Shown: piece after piece, positions 16,219 to 25,758 of the stretch
How the letters are laid out: each line of letters starts with the position of its first letter
How positions within the stretch are numbered: the first letter of the stretch is position 1
Source: Grimontia kaedaensis
Lineage (GTDB): Bacteria; Pseudomonadota; Gammaproteobacteria; Enterobacterales; Vibrionaceae
Direction of reading: 5' to 3'
Assembly (NCBI RefSeq): GCF_023746615.1
Contig: NZ_CP082275.1
Coordinates: 2,790,001 to 2,854,000, forward strand
Length of the DNA: 64,000 nt
Notes under the pieces: generated by a model
What the model was told of the DNA's origin: nothing
Databases searched by the model: none
Seen by the model: only the letters and a program-made list of their open reading frames with translations
Translations under genes and position numbers: made by a program

Positions 16219-18042
16219 CTATTCCAGCGTTACAAAACCTGTGATGGCGGACGGGAAGGAAGCATCGTAGTCCGTACCGATTAACCAAATCGTATTATTG
16301 TAGGTAAATGCCTGGGGCTCGAACTCATTGACACTATTTCCGTCATTCAATGAAAGTTGATGCGAACTTATGAGTTGGTTGTTGATATCAAATTTCGTCA
16401 GATAATAAGCGTTGTTTGTATGGTCTTTTTCGAGCGCGACTAGCGTGTTATCCGCAGAAGGTAAAAGGCTAACCAACTCTGATATAGAAATCGAACCAGT
16501 GAAATCTTCAGACCATGGACGCCGAGGCAGAGTTCCCAGCGAAGTGCCATCAATGCTCGTGTTTTCATCAGTGAGAATTTTCTGACCACATTTTGTATAA
16601 AAGATGTTTTCAATCATGGTTGAAATTTCATGGCAGATGGACCTATGAGATACTACGGATAGTTCCTTGGTGTACCTCGTCGTTGTCTCATTATTCTCAT
16701 GATCAACACGAGTCATCGACATTTGTCTACCATCATTTTTGAACAGATAAATGCGGTTATCAATAACATAAAAATCATCGAACGCCTGATTGATAGAGAA
16801 GAGCAACTGCTCCGACGTAAGGTCATAAGCATTCAACTCTGAGTTCGTAAGAGCTAAAAACAGAGTATCCTCCACCTTCATCATACTTTTTACTTCAACG
16901 TCGAAATCAGGTGTATTTATCTCAAAAGTATCAATAAGCGTATCTTGAGCATTATTGAAATCTGGCGTAACGAATAAAAAGGCAAATGTTTTTTCAAAAA
17001 AATCACCGAGCACGACTATCGGCTTACCCGTCGTAGGATCTTCGTACATACCATAACTCGTGAAGACTCCAGTTTGATATGCTTGAGGAACAGGTGTAGC
17101 AATACTTCCTGAGCCGTCTCTTTTATACAAGAGCAGCTGAGGACTTGATAACGAAGCATATCCTCCAATCATATCACCACTTGTGTAGAATCGCCCCCGT
17201 TCGTATATCGCATCCATATCAAGCGTTTCAGTAAAGAGCGCTAGTGGCTGCTCAATCACAGTAAATTCGATATTTTGAACAAAACGATCGGCAGGCTTTT
17301 CGCAATTAGCATCGAATTGATAGCACAGCGATACAGTAAATTCATCACCTGCATCAATCTGAGCCTGTGTCATATTGTGAAAAGACTCACGGAAATATGT
17401 ACATCTAACTTGCGTTCTTTCTAGATTAAAATCGCAGTTCGAAATGAAATCAGAACTATTCGTCTGAGATACAACATTAAAAGACTCTTGATTGTTCGCA
17501 TTGCCAATTTCAAACGTATAAGTGTTTCTTATTTGCCTTGTATCATTCTTAAAGCGCTCGTCTCTGAGGTTCACAGAATAACTGTGTTCAAGCGTTTGCT
17601 TTATGACACGATAGTTCACATCAACAGCAAAAGGAGAACCCGTTATCTCTCGGGAGCACGCTTCATCGTAGCAGACTTGAAACCAAAGCTTATCAGTGTA
17701 AACACCAGATTCCCTGTCTCTAAATCCGTTTGAAAAAATGGTAACACCAGGTTCTCCGTTGAACAGTCTAAGTTGGTAGTCATAAGCAAAAGGCTCCGTA
17801 CTCTCTCGCCACGAGGAGTAGTATAAGCTTTGCACGCTCTCTCCATAAGAAAAGTTGAAAGGGATAAAAAGATCAGGCGCACTGTTTGATAGGGGCAAAA
17901 CCTCGTACTGAGTTTGCCGCGGAGTAATGCTAGCGCTATCTGGTGAAGGGGTAGCAGAAGAAGTACTTTCATCTCCACCTCCTCCACAGGCAATAAGAGA
18001 TATAGAGATAAAAAGAAACCAACAAATCTTAACTACTGACAT
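16219..18042 (-). CDS. Lipoprotein of unknown function
   Basis: The product has 607 residues. A signal sequence ends in the lipobox LIAC with Cys19, followed by four glycines and a Ser/Thr-rich linker, so it is probably a membrane-anchored lipoprotein facing the periplasm or outside. Residues of about 45-270 are rich in aromatic and beta-type segments, with two modules that contain paired cysteines (VCYDEAC, LCYQFDANCEKP) and may be immunoglobulin- or cadherin-like. The C-terminal half has short repeated beta stretches that could form a propeller. I recognise no family. The gene and its 300-bp upstream region look more AT-rich than their neighbours, which suggests an acquired gene. Confidence 0.7.
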   Translation of the reverse strand: MSVVKICWFLFISISLIACGGGGDESTSSATPSPDSASITPRQTQYEVLPLSNSAPDLFIPFNFSYGESVQSLYYSSWRESTEPFAYDYQLRLFNGEPGVTIFSNGFRDRESGVYTDKLWFQVCYDEACSREITGSPFAVDVNYRVIKQTLEHSYSVNLRDERFKNDTRQIRNTYTFEIGNANNQESFNVVSQTNSSDFISNCDFNLERTQVRCTYFRESFHNMTQAQIDAGDEFTVSLCYQFDANCEKPADRFVQNIEFTVIEQPLALFTETLDMDAIYERGRFYTSGDMIGGYASLSSPQLLLYKRDGSGSIATPVPQAYQTGVFTSYGMYEDPTTGKPIVVLGDFFEKTFAFLFVTPDFNNAQDTLIDTFEINTPDFDVEVKSMMKVEDTLFLALTNSELNAYDLTSEQLLFSINQAFDDFYVIDNRIYLFKNDGRQMSMTRVDHENNETTTRYTKELSVVSHRSICHEISTMIENIFYTKCGQKILTDENTSIDGTSLGTLPRRPWSEDFTGSISISELVSLLPSADNTLVALEKDHTNNAYYLTKFDINNQLISSHQLSLNDGNSVNEFEPQAFTYNNTIWLIGTDYDASFPSAITGFVTLE

Positions 18043-18369
18043 TTTAACGTTCCCTATTCTTTTGTGATGTCATGCCTCTACGGAGTCACTGATAACCCAT
18101 TAAAAATTCCTTTATTAATTTATAAAATTAATAAGTTACTTAACGATTCTTTACGATTACCTAGTGAATATTTAAAGTGCGCTTACTTTATTTGAATTCA
18201 GAACTGCAAGGAGAATAACAAGCTGAGACTCTTTTGAGTAGTTTGACTACTATATAACTCGCTCCACTAAAGTAAAACTGCCATTATATAAAGAGCGATC
18301 TGTATCCCTTGAACCCTCAGCCCCCACACCGTATCCTTGCCGCTCATTCATCCTTGCCGAAATTTCACT
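18043..18369. promoter_or_regulatory. AT-rich divergent intergenic region
   Basis: This 327-base region lies between the divergent lipoprotein gene and rlmA and must hold both promoters. It is visibly AT-rich at 18100-18200. No specific operator was recognised. Confidence 0.4.
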
Positions 18370-19200
18370 ATGTCATCTTATCTTTGTCCGCTGTGCCAAG
18401 AGCCGCTGAACCTTTCTGACCGCACGTATAAATGCGCCAACAATCACCAGTTCGATCTGGCGAAAGAAGGCTATGTAAACCTACTCCCCGTGCAGCATAA
18501 GCGTTCAAAAGATCCCGGTGACAACAAAGAGATGATGCAGGCTCGCCGCCAGTTTCTGGATGGTAGTCATTACCAGCCAATGCGAGATGCAGTCAGTGAC
18601 TTGCTCACCTCACTGCTTGCTGGAAAAGACAGTGCGGAGCTTTTGGATATCGGTTGTGGTGAAGGCTATTACACCAGTTACTTTGCGGATCAGCTGGCTG
18701 GCACTAAGGTGTTTGGTCTCGACATTTCCAAAGTCATGGTTCGCTATGGTGCCAAACGTTACCCGAATGTGGATTTTCTGGTGGCTTCCAGCCAGCGCCT
18801 GCCTTTTGCGGACAACCAGCTGGATGCTGTGGTGCGCATCTATGCGCCATGCAATGGCGATGAACTGGCGCGCACAGTGAAAGACAATGGCGTGGTGGTG
18901 ACGGTCACACCGGGACCGCGTCACCTTTATCAACTGAAAGCGGGCATTTACGATGAAGTGCATCTTCACGATGTGCCCGTGGAAGATTTGCCGGGCTTTG
19001 AACTGGAAACCGAGCAAACCGTCGCTTACCCAATGACGCTGAATAGCGCTGATGCAACGACCTTGTTGCAAATGACGCCCTTCGCATGGCGCGCGCCTGA
19101 AAGCCTATGGCAGACCCTGAAAGACGCTAAAGAGTTTGAATGTGAAGCTGATTTCACGCTTCGGGTGTATCGTGCGAAAAGCGAAACCGAATCATTCTAG
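18370..19200 (+). CDS. rlmA: 23S rRNA (guanine-745-N1)-methyltransferase
   Basis: RlmA (RrmA) methylates N1 of G745 in helix 35 of 23S rRNA using S-adenosylmethionine. The ATG at 18370 gives 276 residues; the E. coli protein has 269. The N-terminal zinc site is Cys6, Cys9, Cys22 and His26. The SAM-binding motif is LDIGCGEGYYT at about residue 93. The block GYVNLLPVQHKRSKDPGDNK is nearly the same as in E. coli, as is LLQMTPFAWRA near the end. An in-frame start 33 bases upstream is less likely, as homologues begin here. Confidence 0.95.
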   Translation: MSSYLCPLCQEPLNLSDRTYKCANNHQFDLAKEGYVNLLPVQHKRSKDPGDNKEMMQARRQFLDGSHYQPMRDAVSDLLTSLLAGKDSAELLDIGCGEGYYTSYFADQLAGTKVFGLDISKVMVRYGAKRYPNVDFLVASSQRLPFADNQLDAVVRIYAPCNGDELARTVKDNGVVVTVTPGPRHLYQLKAGIYDEVHLHDVPVEDLPGFELETEQTVAYPMTLNSADATTLLQMTPFAWRAPESLWQTLKDAKEFECEADFTLRVYRAKSETESF

Positions 19201-19242
19201 AAACCTTACCAGACCACATTTAACACTCTTCCCTAATATGGA

Positions 19243-19268
19243 AAAAGCCAGCAAAAGCTGGCTTTTAA
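19243..19268. terminator. Bidirectional terminator between rlmA and the LamG-haem gene
   Basis: AAAAGCCAGC (19243-19252) pairs perfectly with GCTGGCTTTT (19257-19266) around a four-base loop. T runs flank it on both strands, so it can end both convergent transcripts. Confidence 0.88.
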
Positions 19269-19319
19269 TTGTTGATTTCAATGGACAAAAAGAATTTTGG
19301 TTATCTGTTCAAACGTGGG

Positions 19320-21863
19320 TTAATCAGGGTGAATAACCTCATCAACAAGATAACCTTCTTCACCAACGGACAAATGCGTTTGGGGGAAGGCATCCTGAAG
19401 CCAATTTTGAGGGATCTGACCCAATACCCGTGATGGAGGATCCATAGGCTGACGGCGGGCATCATCAGATGCCCATATGCCCGAATCAGCGCTTAGAGCA
19501 TCTAGAGATAAACCAAACTTCCCATCGCTGCTATGGCAGGACAAACAAAAGTTATTGCCGGCTTCACTAGGTCTAGGTTGATTCCAAACCACTACGTTAG
19601 GTTGATGAAGCTGCTCTCCTACCCACTCATAAGCATCTTTATCGGCTAAATGGCTATAACCATCTTGGGTGTAATCCGTTAAACACTGGTTGCCATTACT
19701 TGAAGAGATCAAGCTTCCATGACCAAGATTACACACATATTCGTTGTTGATTCTACGATGATTAAAGAGCCTGACTTCATCAATCCACCCTTTAAAGCCT
19801 TCACCAATCTTCATTGTTCCCCTAGCCAGTGAAAAGTCTCTTCTGAGAGGTTTCGCCAGTCTGAAGTCGGCAACCTCGTTCCCATCTATGAAAACGCTGA
19901 CTCTATTTGCCCTGTTTCTTTTTTTGCGCACCTCAATAGCAATATGCTTCCAACCTTGCGTGCCAATCTGATACTGGTCAGTAATGTCTCGGCTATTTAA
20001 TCGTGAAGTACCTGCTGAACCAAATTCAATGAAAGTACTTCCCGCGCTGTCACTTCGCAGTGAAATCTGTCCACCAGACGCTAAACTCACCAGGGTGTAT
20101 CTTTGATCAGTCTGAGCGTCCATTCTTGCATCAACAAACATACTCAATAACCAACCATTGCTGTTTGAGGGTTTGGAGGTGAAATTGTAAGCAAGGTGAT
20201 TTGCTTCATGAAGCCAAAGTCCTTTACCTTTAATTCCTCCCATTGCTTGAGGCTCTATCCGTTTATAGCTTCCTCCAACAACCTCTCCATATGATGGAAT
20301 GCTATTTGATGTCCCTGTAGCTGCATTCTGAACCATGACAGAGTTCTCCGTTGATAAAGGTTGTATCTGGCGGCCAACTTGCAATCCAAAGTGGCCATTC
20401 ATGTCAGAGACGATCAGAGCATTCAAATCCATATAATCATCAAAAACTATCTCATCGGTTGCTTTACCGTTACTGATCTGCCAAACAACATCACGCGGTG
20501 TTAACGGCTTCATGTTGGGGTTGTAGTTAAATAGCTGCTCAGTGGAATCAATGATTGTGCTGTTTCGGTTCCACGCATGCGCTGAAGTACTGTTATTGCC
20601 ATTATCTCGACCAACACCCGCGTCTACCCAGCCCCTATTTCCACGGTAAAGTTTTACACTTGGGCGATCTCCAATTTGAAATCCCCAGTCAGTGTTATTG
20701 ATCAGATTATCTGGGATAACAATTTTACCGCGGGTCCAAAGACCGGCCATAGCAACAGTGAGTGTCCCCACCGAGCGTTGAGTCCCCAAACATGCATCAC
20801 ACCCATCTAAGGCGTAATCGCCATCCTCAAGAAAGCGACCTTGAACAGTAAAAAACAAGTTATTGCCATCTCTATCAATCCAAGGATATGTAGCTCCAAA
20901 GCCAGTAGTGAAATTCTCATTGTTTGGTGAGACACGAGACCCATTCGGGTACCTAAAGTGCTGGCTGGCAAAGCCATATTTATCGTTGATTTCATCATCA
21001 AATGGGGCGTATTTGATAGGGCGCTGCTGATCCCAGCCAGACACATCACAGGGGGCTTTGTCATCATTGTAAGCATAAAAGATGTTGGCATATGACGTAG
21101 TGTGAGTATTGCCGTTATTGTCTTGCCATGTCACGCTCGGCGTACTGTCACCAAAGCGGGCAACAAGCAATCTACCATCACCTGTCACCATCGGCTCAAG
21201 CAGACTGTCTCCCTTGTAAACAGGACCTTGTTGCATTTCTCCTGGCGTTGCCGACTCAATATAGGCATCTTTCGTTTTTGGGTTAACAACCACCACGTCA
21301 AACGGAATGCTAACCAACCGTTTCACACCGTCCCCGTTGTTGTTGTTTTTCATTCCTATGATGGTGAGCTTGTATTTGTCTCTCGTGGTGCCATCAGTTG
21401 CCTCTGGAGACAGCTTTGATACATATTCGTTTTCAAAAACAGAAAGATACCTAGGATCACTGGCATTTTGAGCTTGCTGACGCAAATAGAAGTCCGTAGT
21501 GTCACAAACAGCCACATGAGAAAAGCCACCATCGAAGTATTCCTCTCCTGACATCCTAACTCTTAAAGAATCAGCGTTACCCAGTAAACCTACTGTGCTA
21601 TTCGCTGACTGACTAAAATGAGCAGTAAGCGCTTCTGGCTTACGTAAATAAAATTCGATCTTACGGTTGGCCGTTTTAGGTACCACTACAACGCGGCCAT
21701 CGGCAGAAGAACGGTTTGAGGTAATATGAGGTTGAAGATAATCACTATCATCAATCATCACGACGTCACGATCTATCGTGGGTAATTCTGGCAACTCACT
21801 GTTAGAAGGAACGGCAAGTGCCGATGAAGATACCAATGCAAAAATACTGATACTGCGTCTCAT
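19320..21863 (-). CDS. Exported LamG-domain protein with a C-terminal haem c motif
   Basis: The ATG at 21863 follows AAGGGA and gives 847 residues. Residues 1-18 form a signal peptide ending SSALA. The central to C-terminal region, about residues 540-720, has the pattern of a concanavalin-like LamG jelly roll, ending in GWIDEVRLFNHR, the typical last strands of LamG_3 domains. Near the C terminus is FCLSCHSSDGKFG, a single CxxCH haem c attachment site, with PMDPP further on as a possible source of the methionine ligand. The N-terminal 540 residues match nothing I know and include a CDAC motif. The protein is therefore predicted to be exported and to carry one covalent haem. Function unknown. 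It has no evident operon partners. Confidence 0.75.
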   Translation of the reverse strand: MRRSISIFALVSSSALAVPSNSELPELPTIDRDVVMIDDSDYLQPHITSNRSSADGRVVVVPKTANRKIEFYLRKPEALTAHFSQSANSTVGLLGNADSLRVRMSGEEYFDGGFSHVAVCDTTDFYLRQQAQNASDPRYLSVFENEYVSKLSPEATDGTTRDKYKLTIIGMKNNNNGDGVKRLVSIPFDVVVVNPKTKDAYIESATPGEMQQGPVYKGDSLLEPMVTGDGRLLVARFGDSTPSVTWQDNNGNTHTTSYANIFYAYNDDKAPCDVSGWDQQRPIKYAPFDDEINDKYGFASQHFRYPNGSRVSPNNENFTTGFGATYPWIDRDGNNLFFTVQGRFLEDGDYALDGCDACLGTQRSVGTLTVAMAGLWTRGKIVIPDNLINNTDWGFQIGDRPSVKLYRGNRGWVDAGVGRDNGNNSTSAHAWNRNSTIIDSTEQLFNYNPNMKPLTPRDVVWQISNGKATDEIVFDDYMDLNALIVSDMNGHFGLQVGRQIQPLSTENSVMVQNAATGTSNSIPSYGEVVGGSYKRIEPQAMGGIKGKGLWLHEANHLAYNFTSKPSNSNGWLLSMFVDARMDAQTDQRYTLVSLASGGQISLRSDSAGSTFIEFGSAGTSRLNSRDITDQYQIGTQGWKHIAIEVRKKRNRANRVSVFIDGNEVADFRLAKPLRRDFSLARGTMKIGEGFKGWIDEVRLFNHRRINNEYVCNLGHGSLISSSNGNQCLTDYTQDGYSHLADKDAYEWVGEQLHQPNVVVWNQPRPSEAGNNFCLSCHSSDGKFGLSLDALSADSGIWASDDARRQPMDPPSRVLGQIPQNWLQDAFPQTHLSVGEEGYLVDEVIHPD

Positions 21864-22263
21864 AATTATTCCCTTAAATTGCAACACTCCAAGCACACAA
21901 AAGTGCATATTCAGCCCAGCCAGCAAAAAACTTTTTTTATTTTAAATATCAGAATCTTATAATTTAAAGCAAAAATAACCTTACTTTCTCAAGGTTAATT
22001 TTCAATAACAATACCCTCATCCTGAGTTCATTTTTGTCTCAAAAAAGAGATAGGCAGACTTTACATATGATTCATGTTCTTATTTTTGAGTGAGGTGTTT
22101 TGTAGTAGATGGAAATAATCAACACATTTTTAATGAGTTGTCAGATAAAACACTCTTTCCTCCCAGATAAGCAATAAATGAGTAGGTCGCGAGGCTAAAA
22201 ACTATTATTAAATATTTATTGTTCTTTATAGTGTTTATCTTTCTATACAGGGAATTAGCGGCT
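21864..22263. promoter_or_regulatory. AT-rich divergent intergenic region
   Basis: These 400 bases separate the divergent LamG-haem gene and the chaN-like gene. The stretch is strongly AT-rich, and no gene, repeat or known operator was recognised. It must contain the promoters of both genes. Confidence 0.4.
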
Positions 22264-23196
22264 ATGAACTTACGCTTTTTAGTTTTCTCTTTGTCTTTGT
22301 TAGCTGGTTGTTCTGCATCAACCACTTTAACTAAGACAAAGACGCTTTATGACTACAAAATAGAATCGGCCTCTAGCCAGCACTACAGTTTAGAAGCGTT
22401 GACCAGCGAACTTCTCGCCGCTGACGTCATCCTCGTTGGCGAATGGCACACCCATCCTGGAATACACCTTTTCCAAACCCAACTACTCGCTACACTGGCT
22501 TCCCGTCACTCCAATATCGCTCTTTCTATGGAGCAATTTTCCCGTGCCGATCAAACAGTTCTTGATGGGTACCTTGCCGGAGATTTCGGCGAAAACAGCC
22601 TCCTCAGCAAAACCAATGACTGGCCAAACTACGCAGGCAGTTACCGCCCACTGGTTGAATATGCCAAAGCCCATGACTTGCCAGTGATTGCAGCCAATGC
22701 CCCGGAAGACATTGTTCGTTGTATTGGCCGAGAAGGTAAAAGCTATCTTGATAAACTCTCGGCAGAAGAACGTGGTTGGGTCGCTAAAACCTTGAGTGAT
22801 GAAGATTCACCATATAAAGAGAAGTTCTTTGCTACCATGTTCCATGGCGATGAAACCAAGACTGAAAACCAATATCAGGCTCAGATAGCGTGGGACGATA
22901 CCATGGCGGAAAGCATCGTCGACTTTTTAGCGGAAAACCCGAGTTATAAGGTGATGCATATCGCTGGCGCTTTTCACGTTGAAGGCGGTCTTGGCATTGC
23001 TGCCCGCATTCTCGCGCGCAACCCAGACCTCAGTATCGCAGTTATCTCACCACAAACTGACGACGCAAAACGCCACTCAGAAAACGGCGATTATCGCTTA
23101 ATTGTCAATTCATTACCGCCACAATGGATTTCTACAGAAGAAATGAACCAAGCCATATCCTCAATGCGCCATGGCGCTAACGTGTCTTGCGAGTAA
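22264..23196 (+). CDS. ChaN family lipoprotein
   Basis: The ATG at 22264 follows GGGAATT and gives 310 residues. A signal peptide ends in LLAGC, so Cys16 is the likely lipidated residue. The domain begins with VILVGEWHTHPGIHLFQ, the E-x-H-x-H signature of ChaN/DUF399, and ends with the MHIAGAFHVEGGLG segment that supplies another conserved histidine. ChaN of Campylobacter is an iron-regulated lipoprotein that binds two haems as a dimer. Haem binding at the cell envelope is thus the best guess. No Fur box or haem transport gene is visible next to it. Confidence 0.85.
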   Translation: MNLRFLVFSLSLLAGCSASTTLTKTKTLYDYKIESASSQHYSLEALTSELLAADVILVGEWHTHPGIHLFQTQLLATLASRHSNIALSMEQFSRADQTVLDGYLAGDFGENSLLSKTNDWPNYAGSYRPLVEYAKAHDLPVIAANAPEDIVRCIGREGKSYLDKLSAEERGWVAKTLSDEDSPYKEKFFATMFHGDETKTENQYQAQIAWDDTMAESIVDFLAENPSYKVMHIAGAFHVEGGLGIAARILARNPDLSIAVISPQTDDAKRHSENGDYRLIVNSLPPQWISTEEMNQAISSMRHGANVSCE

Positions 23197-23203
23197 TACA
23201 TTC

Positions 23204-23226
23204 AGGGGAGGCGCTCTCCTCCCCTT
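23204..23226 (+). terminator. Hairpin after the chaN-like gene
   Basis: GGGGAGG (23205-23211) pairs with CCTCCCC (23218-23224). The T tail is weak, so termination may be incomplete. Confidence 0.55.
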
Positions 23227-23336
23227 GAAATTCCCACCTACAATCCATATTTGTTTTCGAAAGGAACCTTAGAAGCCTCTCACGGTCTGACTCAGGTCAC
23301 AATTTCACTCTGTCTATCTCAGGGGTAACAAAAGCT

Positions 23337-24293
23337 ATGTTAGCGGATACGTTTCAACGACTTAACACTTACCTGCAAAGTCAGGTTATCGGTCAACCTG
23401 AACTGGTTAAGCAACTGCTCATCGCCCTTCTGGCGGACGGACATATTCTGGTAGAAGGCCCGCCGGGACTGGCAAAAACCCGCGCGGTTAAAATGCTGTC
23501 TGATTGCATCGAAGGGGATTTCCACCGCATTCAATTTACCCCTGACCTCTTGCCTGCCGACCTGACAGGTACGGACATTTTCCGCCCTGAAACCGGCGAG
23601 TTCACCTTCCAACCGGGACCGATTTTTAACTCACTGCTGCTGGCAGATGAAATCAACCGTGCACCCGCGAAAGTGCAGGCGGCCATGCTGGAAGCCATGG
23701 CGGAAAAGCAAATTACTGCTGGTAGAAAAACCTACCCATTGCCTGAGCTTTTCCTTGTGATGGCGACACAGAACCCAATTGAGCAGGAAGGCACATACCC
23801 GCTGCCAGAAGCACAGCTTGACCGCTTCTTGCTGCAACTGAACGTGGATTACCCAGACGAAAGTAGTGAACTAGACATCCTGCGCTTGAACCGCGGTGAA
23901 GCACAAGGCATTGCCAAAGAAGAGGCCGTTCACCTCAAGCAAGAAAGCATTTTTGAAGCGCGTAAGGCAGTGCTGAACATTCACATGGCCGATGAAGTCG
24001 AGAAATACATCATCCGACTGGTGATGGCGACACGTCAGCCAAGCCGATACAGCGACAGACTGGCAAGCTGGCTGCAAATGGGCGTGAGTCCGCGTGCAAC
24101 CTTGGCACTCGACCGATGCTCTCGCGCACACGCATGGCTGGCAGGGCGTGACTTTGTTACACCGGAAGACGTACAAGCCATGGCCTATCCTGTGCTGCGC
24201 CACCGCCTACTGCTGAGCTACGAAGCACAGGCAGAAAGCATTGCCGCAGACGCAGTCGTGACGCACCTTATCGAGCAGGTCGCAAGTGTATGA
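23337..24293 (+). CDS. MoxR family AAA+ ATPase (Bat operon)
   Basis: This 318-residue ATPase has Walker A GPPGLAKT at 41-48, Walker B LLADEIN at 101-107 and the MoxR-type stretch ATQNPIEQEGTYPLPEAQLDRF. MoxR ATPases act as chaperone-like partners of von Willebrand factor A proteins and are thought to help them mature or take up metal. It heads a six-gene operon with a DUF58 protein, a DUF4381 protein, two VWA membrane proteins and BatD. Its stop overlaps the next start by four bases. Bat systems (Bacteroides aerotolerance) have been linked to oxidative or envelope stress in several bacteria; the exact task is unknown. Confidence 0.95.
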   Translation: MLADTFQRLNTYLQSQVIGQPELVKQLLIALLADGHILVEGPPGLAKTRAVKMLSDCIEGDFHRIQFTPDLLPADLTGTDIFRPETGEFTFQPGPIFNSLLLADEINRAPAKVQAAMLEAMAEKQITAGRKTYPLPELFLVMATQNPIEQEGTYPLPEAQLDRFLLQLNVDYPDESSELDILRLNRGEAQGIAKEEAVHLKQESIFEARKAVLNIHMADEVEKYIIRLVMATRQPSRYSDRLASWLQMGVSPRATLALDRCSRAHAWLAGRDFVTPEDVQAMAYPVLRHRLLLSYEAQAESIAADAVVTHLIEQVASV

Positions 24294-25240
24294 CCGACAT
24301 GCGTATTGAGCTGCCAGCACACAGTGATGGCGTCAATGTCTCTTTAGCAGAACTGCTGCACTATCGCCAACAAGCGGTGCGCTGGCTGCCGCCTGCGCTC
24401 AGCATTTGGTCGCAGTTAAGCGGTCAGCATGCCAGCCGTCAGAAAGGGCGCGGCATGAACTTCTCAGAGGTGCGTCCGTATCAGCCGGGTGATGACATTC
24501 GCGCGATTGATTGGCGAGTGACAGCGCGAACAGGTAAAGCCCACACCAAGCTGTTTACCGAAGAACGCGAACAACCAGTCATGCTGATGATTGATCTCAG
24601 CACCAGCATGAAGTTTGGCTCGCAACTGATGCTGAAATCGGTTCAGGCGTCGCACTTTGCCAGCCTGTTGAGTTGGTTAGCAGTCAATCAACAAGACCGT
24701 ATTGGCGCGGTGATTTACAACGGCGTTCGCTTGCGTGAATGCAAACCGACGGCGCGTCAGCAAGGGCCTTTGCGTCTTATCCATACCTTGATGGAAGCGC
24801 ACGAAGAAATGTTGGCGACGGACTCACAACCTGATGCCAGCGCAGATTTTCACAGTGCGCTTCGTCACTTGCATCACCTGTGTCCGAAGGGTAGCGATAT
24901 TGTCATCGTCAGCGACTTCTATGCGCTGAAAGCCGAGGACAAACGACGCCTCAGTCAGCTTCGTCAGCACAACCGCATTCAGTTTGTGCGCGTGTTTGAC
25001 CCACTTGAACAAGGGCAAACTGATTACCGCGGCCATGAACTGGTGGCAGACAACAGACAAACCGCGTGGCTCGATTTCTCTGCGAAAAAGACCCGCGATG
25101 GATTAGCAAAACAGTATCAAGAGCAGCAAGGGTTTATTGCCGACATGGCGCGCTCGCTCGCCATTCCGATGCACAGCATCAGCGCGGCCATTCCTTTACT
25201 CAAGCAACTTGGCACCTCTTCAATGAAGGCTAAGCACTAA
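24290..25240 (+). CDS. DUF58 domain protein (Bat operon)
   Basis: The product has 316 residues. The conserved DUF58 core is clear: GRGMNFSEVRPYQPGDDIRAIDWR, here at about residues 57-80, followed by an incomplete VWA-like fold with a metal-site motif MLMIDLSTSMKFG. No membrane segment is seen, so it probably works in the cytoplasm beside MoxR. MoxR and DUF58 genes are almost always paired. The gene overlaps moxR by four bases (ATGA) and lies two bases before the DUF4381 gene, so translation is coupled. Confidence 0.93.
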   Translation: MTDMRIELPAHSDGVNVSLAELLHYRQQAVRWLPPALSIWSQLSGQHASRQKGRGMNFSEVRPYQPGDDIRAIDWRVTARTGKAHTKLFTEEREQPVMLMIDLSTSMKFGSQLMLKSVQASHFASLLSWLAVNQQDRIGAVIYNGVRLRECKPTARQQGPLRLIHTLMEAHEEMLATDSQPDASADFHSALRHLHHLCPKGSDIVIVSDFYALKAEDKRRLSQLRQHNRIQFVRVFDPLEQGQTDYRGHELVADNRQTAWLDFSAKKTRDGLAKQYQEQQGFIADMARSLAIPMHSISAAIPLLKQLGTSSMKAKH

Positions 25241-25242
25241 CC

Positions 25243-25758
25243 ATGGCAAATAGTGTGTCTACTCCAACGCTGCCATTGGCAGATATTCATCTTCAACAAG
25301 CACCCGGTATTTGGCCGCTGGCGTGGGGTTGGTGGCTGGTGATCGCTGCTGTGCTTGTCACATTGGCGCTCATCTTACTTTGGCTCCGTAAACGCAAAAC
25401 GCATGTCGCAGCACGCAATGAGGCGCTGAACGCCTTGGTGCAAACCACTTCTATCTCGGATATCAATGCTCTTCTAAAACGTGCAGCGCTGAGTTACTTC
25501 CCGCGTGAAACTGTCGCGGGATTAACTGGCGAGCGCTGGCTGGCATTCCTTGATAGCCAACTCCCCGCCGCGCAACAAGGCTTTGTCGCTGAATCCGCCC
25601 TTTGGCTAAAAGGCGTATTTTCTAACGCGCCACCAACAGACGCCGAACTCACTCAGGCAAGAGCCCTTGCTGCACGTTGGCTGCAAAAAGCCATTCCGCC
25701 TAAGTCGCAATCCGCGCTAAGCACATCTTCGTCGAAATCGGAGGCTCACCATGTTTGA
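25243..25758 (+). CDS. DUF4381 membrane protein (Bat operon)
   Basis: The product has 171 residues: a short N-terminal segment with DIHLQQAPGIWPLAWGWW, one transmembrane helix at about 28-48, a basic stop-transfer stretch and a helical cytoplasmic domain containing ALLKRAALSYFPRE. This arrangement is that of DUF4381, found between the DUF58 and VWA genes in proteobacterial Bat operons. It overlaps the next gene by eight bases. Function unknown; a scaffold for the membrane-bound VWA proteins is likely. Confidence 0.85.
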   Translation: MANSVSTPTLPLADIHLQQAPGIWPLAWGWWLVIAAVLVTLALILLWLRKRKTHVAARNEALNALVQTTSISDINALLKRAALSYFPRETVAGLTGERWLAFLDSQLPAAQQGFVAESALWLKGVFSNAPPTDAELTQARALAARWLQKAIPPKSQSALSTSSSKSEAHHV

